From assembly GCA_949825065.1 (NCBI GenBank), contig OX463839.1, positions 31,753,540 through 31,817,539 on the forward strand: 64,000 bases of DNA. The letters run 5' to 3'. Position numbers and translations under genes: made by a program. Origin of the DNA: Odontocerum albicorne (taxonomy: Eukaryota > Arthropoda > Insecta > Trichoptera > Odontoceridae). This document shows, piece by piece, positions 10,901 through 22,900 of the stretch. Position 1 is the first letter of the stretch. Each line of letters starts with the position of its first letter. The notes below the pieces were generated by a model. It made no database searches, was not told where the DNA came from, and saw only the letters and a list, made by a program, of their open reading frames with translations.

Positions 10901-13900
10901 CCGCTCGGGTATCCTGAGCCACTTTGACTACTAAATCCTCCATATTTACCAGAACTGCCGGTCGAATCACTTTTGATTGTTCCTGTTGACCCAGAACCAC
11001 TCAAGCTTGAACCATGTTTATTTTTATCAAATGATTCAGTTCTGATTATAGTATTTTCAGCAGGTCCTGTTGCGGTTATTATACCAGGAGCACCACCAAA
11101 ACTTCCAGTATATTTTCCTAAGCCGTGTGTTTCACTACTTGTTCCACTTCCAAATGTAGATGTTTTACTTGAGTCAACGCCTTTGTTATAGAGTGATGAA
11201 CCCGAAACGCTTGAAGGGCCACTATTACTCAAAGTCCCGGTAGAACCATAAGCTGGACTTTCCAGAGCAACGTTTCCACTCATTAAATAAGTTCCATCAG
11301 TTTTCTTGATTCCATATCCGTCGTTCTTTTGATTTCCTAATATTCCTGGAGCACCACCAAATGAGCCTTTATATTTTCCTGTTTGATCATATGTCGACAA
11401 TCCTGAGCTAGTTCCAACATGTGACCCTGCTGAACCTGTAGTGGTACCATATGCCCCTGGAGAATATCCACCGTGTGTGCCCTGTGTTCCTGCTGAGTAA
11501 TCAAATACTACTTTATCGTGGTAATTTCCTGTTCCTGGGGCTATGACACCTGCACCAATACTGTGACTGCCTCCAGCACCAGTAGATGTGCCTGATAATC
11601 CAGGTATTCCAGCTGAACCACTACCATACTTTCCTGTAGATCCCGATGAATGTCCGATGTCAGAACCACAGCCTTGGCTTCCTCCTATACCGCTAGCACC
11701 ATTAGCGCAAGGACCGGTCGCTTTTCCAGGTAGATTACCACTATGCACTCCCGTTATCCCTCCAGTCCCAGTGCTGCCGCTGTAAGAATCTGATAAAGAT
11801 CCTCCTATGTTACTTCCATGAATTACTCCGCTTCCAGGAGATGTAGAGCCCGATGATCCTATTCCAGTACCCGAGGAAGTTCCAAAACCGGTTGTCCCTG
11901 CTAACGAGCTACCATAAATACTTGATGGGCTTCCAGTTCCGATGTTATTGCCGTAAGTGCCGGGTTGACTTCCAGAACTAGTAAGTGAACCAGATGCCGA
12001 TGGTCCTGTTAATGAACTACCATAAGTACTTGGTAGATTTCCGGCACCACTACCGCTAGTGTGAGTACTTCCAAAAGCATTTCCTGGTGCAGACCCACTT
12101 GATAGACTTCCAGAAATACCACTACTTCCTCCAATACCAGTTGAAGATCCAAATCCAGTAGCTCCTGACCCTCCATAAGAGCTCGGTGATGTTCCAGATG
12201 GTCCAGCACTATAGCTTCCATCAATACCAGATGATATTCCAGTTCCTGACAAAGTTCCACCATGTACACCAGGTGATCCTCCAGCACCAGTGTTGTAACT
12301 TCCTCCTATCCCTGTTGTGCCAGATCCAGAAACTCCCAAAGATCCACTATGTGAGCCAACCAAGTTTCCTGTAGAATCTATTCCATGTCCTGGTGATGCA
12401 CCAGAAAGGCCAGTTCCGGATCCGCTATTGTAACCTCCTCCAAGACCTGTACTGCCTCCATAGCTGCCTCCAGTGGATCCTGATGTCCCTAATGATGAAC
12501 CAGGCGTACCGCTAGTCTGATGACCTCCGATTCCCGAAGAAATACCAGTGCCAGACGTGGCTCCTGCACCTCCGAAAGCATCTGATAATCCTCCAGAACC
12601 GGAATTGTGACCGGTTCCAGCACCCGAAAAAGATCCACTGCTGGCACTACTACCAGCAAATGCTCCTGATCCTGCAGAAGCTCCAGATAAGGAACCACTT
12701 TGTGCTCCCGAAAGACCTCCAGTGTATCCAAATCCATTTCCTTTACTGTGATCATCTCCGATGCCCAAAACAGAGCCCGCTCCAGATGTTGCTCCTGAAT
12801 GTGTTCCAGCTAGTCCACCCGAGAGACCGGCCCCGACAGCTCCTGATCCGCCAAAACTAAAACTTCCAGATTTAGAAAAACTGGATGCTCCTGATTCAGC
12901 AAAACTTCCAGAACCCGAAAATGATGACCCTCCGCTACCTAAAAAAATTTAAAATACAAATTAATTATAAAGTAAAAGTAAATTTTTTACCATAATTTGA
13001 AATGTTGTAGTACATTTTTTTATTTAAATATGAAGCAGAATTGTTTTAATTTTTTAATAAAATGAATGAAACACTTATTTTGTATTCACCACTGTTTTAT
13101 TTGAGTTCACTACCTTTTTCAATAGTGAACTCAAATAAAACAGTGTTGAATACAAAATTGTGTTTTATTTATTTCATTGAAAAATTATAAACATAATGTA
13201 TTTTCTAAGATTAAGAAACAAACGGTTTTTCAAAGATTCAAGAAAAAAATTGAATTGTTTTATTTTACAGTTAACTTGCATGAAAACCTTTATTATTTCA
13301 ATAGAAGAGTTGGCTCGAGATTGAGAAAAGTGAAAGTTAGCGTTGGCAAGGCAGCTGTACCAGTTTGTAGCGTAAAGGGGAAGATAACTAACATTAATGA
13401 TATTGACATACAGGCTGAGAAGAAAGAAAAGTCAAGCCACTTGATATACATATCGACTACAACGCTTAAGAGAGATATCTTATTAAACTCCATCGCATCC
13501 GTTTAATCGATTAAATACCCCACTCAGCTTTTATAGCGCCGTATTAGAAAGATACGAAGATCTTTTGATCATCAAGAAAAAACAAACCTGAATCTTAAAA
13601 GATTAGATGCAGATGTACAAAAATACAACACGTTTTTAAATGTTGTCACGATTGAAATTGTCTTTGAATTAAAATGACGTAGTGCATAATATTTAATACT
13701 CGTACATCCAAATGTCACCCTCGTTTTTTTTTCCTGAGAAATATTGATACAAAGGTATACAAAATAAACAGCAAACAATTTTTTTTTCAAGAACTCCCAT
13801 CAAGTGTTGTCCCATCAACTCCCATCATGTTCATTGGCATTTTATACCATAAATAAATATAATAAAAATAGTAATTTATTTTTTAACACAAATAAACATT

Positions 13901-16900
13901 AATAAATTACTTTCATGAATTACATAAAATAATTTAAAAAATGACATTAAACTAATCAACTTAAATCAACGTCAAAACAAATTCAACCTAAATACTATAT
14001 TTAAATATATTTTATCACAAGAAAATCTTGTTATGGGTATATTAAAATTGTGTAATCTTAAAAATATAACATATACTAGTTAACAGAATGGAATATGTTA
14101 ACAGACTTAAAGAGTAAAAATATTAATTGGTCATTGAATATCAAAATTTGAAAATGAAAATTAGGATCGTGTCACGAAAACTGCTGTGGAAAACGATGTT
14201 ATTCAATTGCTTATCATCTAGACCAGGGGTCTCCAAATTACGGCCCGCGGGCCAACACCGGCCCACGAGCACCACCGATCCGGCCCATCATAGTTTATTT
14301 TGATTACATTGTAAAATTTACAATGTAAGTAAATTATGCAAAATAATAATCAGATGTTTTTATTTAACGACCAATTAAGAAACACAATAACTGACATGCA
14401 TAATAAAATTGTGCATTTTAACTGTAATTAATGATATGAGATTTATCCTAAAAACTTACAATAAGTGACATAACATACATAGGTAATTCACATAATGAAA
14501 TTAAACATTATAACTATGATTAATGAGATTTATGTAGCTGTAACTTTCCACAGACAATTGTTTGCAGTTGTGGATCAAGTTTACTAGTGGAAATTATCAG
14601 CAGCGACTTCAAATGCTCATCAGTTAATTTGGATCTGTAAATATTTTTTAGGCTAGTCCCAATACGAAAATTTGCGCGTAATTCAAAACTTCAGTATGTT
14701 GGTACGATGAGCTAGCTAGGTTTTGGCCCTTGGGACTTAGTGGAGGAGTCAGTGTGGCCCTAGGCTAAAACGTTTGGAGACCCCTGATCTAGACAATATT
14801 CGTATAAACAGTAATACAAATATTTAAATTACAAATATCTGTATTATGATTCAGTTGGTAAAAATCAAACTATCTATAGTAGAAATATTCACAGAGACGA
14901 AGAATACAAAAAAAAAACAAACGATAATTTTATCTATGCTAGACATGTCGCTTTGCAAATCGAATTATTGATAGGTTTATAGGACAAGTTGCTTACGCCC
15001 GTAACTCATGATCCTTAATAAAATATGAAGTTCTCTCCTAAATCTACGTATAAATCCGAAAAAGCACCAAGCTCACGCCAAACAATCTCGCAAAAATACT
15101 TCGACACATTCTACGAGTACTTATTGAATTGTTATCGCTAACATTAATTCTGAAATTGGGTATTCTAAATGTTTCTGAGTTTCAAAGACACATGTTTGCG
15201 GTAAAGTTTTCCTCTGCTGATATGTGTTAAATTTTATGAAGAGTTTTTAATTTTAATGGTCGTTCATCCAATTAAGATATCTTCTGCTAGTGAGCAGTGT
15301 TGAGTTGACTATGTTCATTGAGAATGTTCAAAATATGTTCTAGAAACACAATCACAGTAAGCTCTCGCTATCGAGATTTCAAATAATACCACGATATTTC
15401 ATTTCATATATTTATTTCATTAGAAATTTGATGCACATCATTTAGTGATCATTTGCAGATGCTTGAATTTAAAACTTGGATCTTTGTCAAATTTTTCCGT
15501 TGTATAATAAAATGTCCATTACGCGTTTTACATATCACTAAGGATTTATTCAATGGCTAGACTGCGCAAGTTTGTTAATTTTACTTTGGGCGAAGGGTTA
15601 AACAAATTCGAAAAATCTTATAGACGCATTTGATGTTATTACTGTGAATAGAAGATGCCGGATACCATATACATATTCTAGGGCAATACATGCTCTAAAT
15701 TGCTGCGTACCTATGCGTCGAGTTTTCCTACTTTCGGGTTTTTTGAAGGAATAAACAATACGTATAACAAACCATAACATTTTCGACCTGATTGAGATTT
15801 TTTCCCAATAGTTTCCTGAATGACTGATTAGAATCAAATTTATAATACGTTCTACTCAACTCAGCAACGATTGGGTTGACCAAAAAGCAATTTCGTATTC
15901 TTAGGTTAAATTCAAACGCATATTTGCATCAAATACTCGTGGAACGTGGTTTTCGATATATTTATTATCTCAGCAATCTCATGTTGTAGAACGCTGATTA
16001 TTATTGATGAAAGCTATTTAATTTGGACTTCATTTAGACACCATCTTCGAATATTGTATGACGATTAAGGATTTTTACCCATATTTGACGAACACCATCG
16101 CTTGCTACATCTGCATTACATATATTTTTTGGTTTGCTTTTGGCTTGCTACATCTGCACTAAATTTTTTTCATTTGTGGTAGTGTGAAAGCATCAAATGC
16201 CGAAAAAATAACTTATTTTGTTTCATCTTCAAAATTACGCCGAAAAATATTTGTAACAATGGTCGAAAAAATGCGCCAAAATTTTATCTTTCATAATAAT
16301 ATACATTCAGTACGTTTTGAATGAAGTTAGCAACGTATATTATGTCCTAACGACATCTATCCAAGAAATACTAAACTATTTTGTAGACAACCATATAAAT
16401 CTGTGGCGTTATGGCAGAAGTTGATATGTCCGTTTTACCTTAGTTTACAGGAGAAGCAATATTAACTTTGATAAGCTGTTAAAATCAGTACAAATAAGCA
16501 TTTTTTAAGTTTTTCCAAACTATATATATTTTGTTTGGATAATGACTGACACACCAAGTTTTGCCACAACATGCTGAGAAATATTTTCTATAAATTGAGA
16601 GAATAAACGCAAAATGACAAAAAACGGACATATCAACTTCTGCCATAACGCCACAGAAATAAGGCTATTGCAGTATAATTTGGAAACAAATATTTTACTT
16701 GATTTGAGCCTTGACCCGGTGTCATGTCAAGTTCACAGGGTTTTTCAAGAAATAAAAATATAATCTTCCAAGGTCAGTCACCAATTATTGTTATTGAAGA
16801 GTCAATTTGAACAATGCATTTTAAGGCGGGGCCTGACATTTACTTGTTTAAAATAAACACACTTCGCTTCTTATCAGGCAAACATAAAGATTTACATTCC

Positions 16901-19900
16901 GGAAGTCTGGAATTACCAATACAAATAACAAATTCGAGGCTTTGTTTGTTTTGGAGATTATTAGTAAAAACTTTTTTCTTTCTGAAACATGGAATTTAGT
17001 TGAAATTAAAAACAATAAACATGTGTGTCGTTGTTCTGTATGAGAACTTTCATTACAAACTTGTCTTCCTCTATTTGCAAGTGTTAAGAAACTTTATAGA
17101 TTCTGATGAAATAAAGATTTATAATAAGTATTCTTGTTTGATAAATGTGGTAGGTATTGTTTAATATGTTGTTAGCGAGAGCTTTCTGTGATTGTGCTTC
17201 TACTCGTAGTACAAATCAACTCGAGATTGCTCACTCACTGGGAAAATCAAATTTGGATTAATTGCCATTAAAAAACGATGGGTACTGGCTGTCGAAACTA
17301 TCGTTTATAATTTGTATTGTATTCCACTTTCTTTTTATACAGTGCAGCCAAAGGTTTATCGCTATGCTGCTTGAAAGATTAAATAAAGAAGAAGCCTTAA
17401 GTGAATACCACTCTGTTACTATTTGAAATCGAACCAACAAACACCGTGTTAACAGTCAGGCAGTCAGGCGTCTTACCAACTAGGCTTCGGAGGTTATCAC
17501 AGACTTGTCCACACTTATGGTAATCATTATTAAGTCGTCATTATTCAGATATCTTCTCAAATTTAGAGGCTGCATTGCCAGTGACAATGGTCTGATGGAT
17601 GGTAGACTTTCTAATTAAGTGACGCTTATGAGATCCTTTTATAATAATAATAAAAGCACTATTTATATAGTACATCTAAGTTTATAGAGCAGATTCTCTT
17701 CAAGGGCGCTGTAACTCGAGATATGATCCCACTATTTTAAATATAACAAAAATATAACTATCAATAATAAATATAACAATAAAACAATAAGTTGTGTGTA
17801 AGGATATGAAGGTGGTGGCTGCTGCCATTATATTGGGAACTTCCCGTATATGTTTAGAAAACAAATTTGATTAGAAAACCGCAAAAAGACGAACTACAAA
17901 GATACCTTCGTAGATATATGATAGTAATACATTCGACTTTGAGTCAAGTGTAGTATTTTGATAAGAACTCTCCAAAAGGAGTGTTTTAAGTGCTTCTTAA
18001 AACTGCATATGCCACCCATATCTCTAGAGACAGAATATTCCACGCCACAGGACCAGCAACGGCAAAAGCTTTGTCATAATACTCACCCTATTAGGTCGAT
18101 TCGCAACAATAAATTAATTCGATGAAGACGAAAATGACCTCAAAGTTCTACTCATCTAAATATAATTAATGTCATTTTAATTATTATTTAAATTCCAACT
18201 TTTTATAATTTATTTTACTCCTGTGTTTCCCGTGATCCAAAATAAATATACGCAATTTTGTTTTTTATACCATTATTTTCTTTTTTTTTTACATAACGAG
18301 AAAAATATTAGACCGATAGAAAGATAGTTTTGTCATAAGTGGTCGTAAAATCTCCAATATAAGATTCGTAGACGATACGAAGAATTCGCCAACGACGAAG
18401 ATGGGATGACCGAGCGTCTTCATGGGTTGATATTGAGAGCCGTCAACAAAGTTAAACTAATTTCGGTTATATGGACCGATTCGAGACTATGATAAGCAAT
18501 GACTCGCTAAGGGATTATGAAGAGGTCAATGAGTTTGTTTACCTAGGTCAGAGTTTCCCAAACTTTTCTGGCTCACCACACCCTATTCAAAGATTTTCTT
18601 TCATCGCGGAAAACCTTATCTCTATCTCAACTAATAATGAAATAGTAAATGTTGCTGTGTCTGCATTATGATTTTTTAATACCACGTTTTTTAAACAGTT
18701 TAATAGGGATTTAAGACTTCTCACATTTTTTGTAATATTGTACAGTAACCTTGACACACTCGTAACATGCAAAGATTCCTGCTGCTGCGAGCTGGACTTG
18801 TAATTACCCGCGTAAGTCGAAAGTGTGCGCGACTACGAGTACATATAATATATGGTATGCTACACTCGCTTGTTAAGACCTGTCTTGTTTTTTAGACAAA
18901 TCGGTTGAACTTGTATTATACAATGTACGTTACTTTGAAAATAAAACAACCCTTACATTATACGACTATTGAACAAGCATGCACGAATGGTTGATAGGTC
19001 TTGCGACGATGCATTACAGCAAATGTGTCTACTATAAATAGTCCCAAGTATAAGTGTTTGCTTAAATAATGTTATGGTAACTAAATTTTTAAGCGTTTTC
19101 TTATTGCTTAGTTGCTTCTCAATGCCCTCCCCCCCCCTACTGCTCCTGGGGCCAGCAACGCCCCCCCCCCCCCGCCCCCCCAGATACCACCAACGCCCAT
19201 TTTCGAAAACTAACATATGACCTAGGTGCTCTTATTTCGAGGAATGGATAATGTGAAGCAAAAATCGACGCCAAGTACACAACAGTATTTTATTTTCCTG
19301 GTATTGTGCAGTCTCCGTTAATGTTTTTTTAAATCTGCATCAATTATGCTTATATGCCGATAGCACCTCGATTAAATAAAACAGCAATTCCATTCAGTAC
19401 TTCAACACAACACTAAATGTGTAATTTGTTTGACAAATAAATACAATATGTACGTCTTCAAATTCACATTTTCGTGCAAAACATAATCTTATGATATCCC
19501 AACATTTTCTGTTAATTTACACACTTTTCATATTTTTTTGTTACGAAAAGTTTATTTCCTTTTTGAGCCGACTATTATTATTAAACATTTATGTTAAATT
19601 GTATTTAACATAAATTTGAACCATTTAAGATTCAAATCAAAGAGTTCACATTTTACAAATATAAAATTTATTAGAATTAGTTAAGATATGTTCGAAGATT
19701 TTCACGTCACTTAAAAATATTTTTGTCGTTGTTTCGAAGTCGAATATAATCATATTTTTATTTGGTAATATACATATTTTGACATCATCCTGAGGATGAA
19801 GACTGTAACACCGTCGAAACGTGGGCAATCATTGAAGTCAAATCAAAATGGCGGCAATTTCAAATAACATTTCACACTAGTTGAATTAAGATATTTCATT

Positions 19901-22900
19901 ATAGTAATTCGAACTCTGCTTAATTTCAAAAACAGTATTTTTCCCCAAGAAACAATTTTTTTTTAAATATAACAAGTTCTTTAGTTTATATTGTAAAATT
20001 GTTGGAAACAAATACTCGTACCATAAATGAGCAGTTTAATATTTGAACGAAATATAAAATGAGATCCTTTGATTGCCAGGTTGCAACATAAACGAGTTTA
20101 ATAAAACTGGGTGAGATAATAATTTCGCAAGAAAACAAAGAAAGGAAAGGTCAACAGTATAACTTATACAAAATAATTTATTAGTGGTTGGTTCAGGCAT
20201 TATTTAAAAGAATAAAGACAACCCACGACCTTCTGTCTGAGCTTTATAACATATATGCATATACATTACTGCTAAATTTTCAATGCAGATTCAATTCACG
20301 ATGATACCAAAAAATAAAAAATAAAATAAGGGCCCCGTCCCAGTCTGGTAAAACACTTCGTCAGGTAACAATACTCGTAGGCGCCGAGAACATATGCGAA
20401 TGTTTAGTGTCAGTTAACAATATTCGTACGCGTCGAGTATCTATTTATGCGAGTGTTAGTGTCAGGTAAAAATACTCGTACGCGCCGAGTACATATGCGA
20501 GTGTTAGTGTCAGGTAACAATACTCCCACGCGCCGAGTGCTGTTGCCTCCTCACTGTGGTAGTGTAACCTACACGTGCAATGTTGAATCGCGAGTTCCGT
20601 GCTCACTCCAGTGATTCTAAACCCGAAGGCTCGATTATTGGGAACGAAGACTCTGTATCTTATCTGCAGACCACCTTTTTTCACCTATCACCAATTCGGA
20701 TATGATGAAGGGAAGAAATGAATCATATTTAGATTTTTTTATTGTTATTAAAATTAAAATGATGTGAATAATGTTATGAAATATTATTTAATATTTAGTT
20801 TTATTTTTCTGATTTGGACATTCTTTTTTTGTGCGGTTAGGCTCATCAACCAACGAGTACACCCAACGAAAGGTGATTCTTCCTCCTCTTTTGTATGGTG
20901 CCCTTCAACATGCCCGTATTGGAAATTTGGACATATTGAAGAGCGTGACCGGGATACAATATTGTCTTCATCCCCAGTAATTAAGTCTGCAGTTTCAGGA
21001 GTAGGCACGAATTCGTAATTCGTCATTGCACGTGTTGGCAACACTATCACAACGAGAAGGCAAAAATATTCGCATACGTACTCGGCGTATGAAATTTTGT
21101 TACCAGAGGGCCGTTTATTAGAATCCGACACTTTTAAATTTTTTTTGGCACCATCGGGAACCGAACTCATTAATTAGGCCGCGGAGGTCATCAGCGAAAG
21201 GACATGCGGGTCTTTCAATCCTCCAATCATTAATACGTTGAGCACTCGTTCACAAGTTCACAGTATGCAAAGGGAGAGTTGAACGGTTCCCATCCGATGT
21301 ATCAGATATGTGCAGTGTTCTTGACCACACCACAATCTATTCAAAGTCCAACAGAGTTTTCTTGGATGTGAGAACCCAAACAGCTTCGCAGTGGGCTCCT
21401 AAGCGAACTTTCTATCTCTCATTTATTCCCAAATCCCCAGGTTTCACGAGCGATCTGACAGAGTTCTGTTATGTACGTAATACTCCTAAAGAGGGTGTCG
21501 TGATCGCAGTTTTGTTGATGGTGGATTTAGTCCAGGATCAGAGAAAGGTCACCATTGGAATGTCATCAACGTCGATGAATTTTCGATACATTGTCACGGA
21601 CAAATCTGATTTGTATACATTAAAAATCCTCGTGTTAGCGAATTTCTGAGATATAACCTTTTGCTTGCTTCACTTGTCATGTATACACGGAAGAATATAT
21701 TTTTCAACATTTCTATGACACGTATGGTTTTTGAACAATTATACATTTTATAATAAGCGTGATGTACAGAAGTGAAATGTGGACGTGAAAAAAGCCTAAA
21801 AGAAGCCGAATAATACATGGGCTGTACAAGAATAGGTATATGGGATGACAATGTATGACAGAATACGGATGAATGTGAACTTAAGACTGGTGTGTTAAGT
21901 AAAATAAAAAATAGCACTCTGAAATGGTTTGGGTAAGAATAATAAATTAATCAAGACAGTTTCAGGTATGTGTTAGCCCGTGTAGCGTGTGCAAACATTT
22001 TGTAACAACTAACAACCCTAATCTTGTGTGTAGAATACACTATATACCTACATAGTTATACGAATTACATATTTGTCCATAACCGCGGTAGCGGTGTGAG
22101 TTTCACATTAAAATCTAAAATTAAAAGATTATATTTGCTGTCATTACTCGAAATACGACATTTAAAAATTAAATATAATATATTCATAATTTAATTGTTT
22201 TCTTTTCCCAGAATTATTCGGCAACATTTTAAAATCCAATCTTTCACTTTATTGATTTAAGGTGCTATATTGTAAAGGTGCTGGAACATTTTTAGTGAAA
22301 ATCATGATTTAAAGAAAAAAGTTAAACTTCATTATTTTTCAATATTTTGATGCGATCATTGTTATCTAAGTGAAATATATAATAAATCCTGTGAATATGT
22401 TTTAAGCCAATACTAATAAGGCATTACAATAATTTGTTTTGAAACATGTTACAATATAACTACACTTGGTCACGATTCTTTCAAATTGTCGTTTTGTTCA
22501 CACATGTTCTCAAGTCTGGAGGCGCTAGATAGGGCACGAGATCGCTTGTATTGGAGGAGATTCGTGTTTACGATTCTCAGAATTGAGGGAAGAACCAAGA
22601 AGAAGTTAGTAACATATTACATACGTTTAAAACAAAAAGTATTTCGTGATGGGCAAAGTAAACAATTATTCAAACAAACAAAAACATCGAAATATTGATT
22701 TAGTTTACAATAAAAAGGTATTGAAATATATGTCTTTAACAACCGTGCCTAAAATTATTTATTGCAACCCAAGATCCACGAAATGTCTAACTAAATTCTT
22801 CCGGTCTTCCCACCTGCTCAAGAAGACGCTCCATCAACCCCAGCATAAGAAAATCTAAAAGGTGTATATTTATTATCACGCCTAAAATATGAAATATAAC

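Larger units (their letters stand above)
16661..18354. other. Intron DNA with dispersed repeats
   Basis: Besides the repeat at 17160-17265 and the SINE head at 17420-17510, I see nothing in this stretch. The 61-codon frame at 16814-16999 has no recognisable feature. Confidence 0.45.

Noticed and set aside
8791..12938. Assignment as fibroin heavy chain or sericin
   Set aside because: Exon layout is similar, but neither the repeat motifs nor the end regions match what I know of these proteins. Kept as an unassigned Gly/Ser protein.
8997..12952. Numerous open frames on both strands across the Gly/Ser exon (e.g. 8997-9581 +, 10227-10532 -, 11588-11785 +)
   Set aside because: They are shadows of the GGN/TCN-rich coding frame. 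Only the minus-strand frame that joins exon 1 in phase has a signal peptide and consistent composition.
13177..13506. 109-codon plus-strand frame as a gene
   Set aside because: Lies in the large intron of the Gly/Ser gene, lacks a recognisable domain and starts inside the hairpin region.
18953..19216. Gly-rich minus-strand frame
   Set aside because: Produced by the poly-C tract at 19127-19184.
20784..21170. 128-codon minus-strand frame
   Set aside because: It is a SINE read through from head to tail, with A- and B-box sequences at its end.
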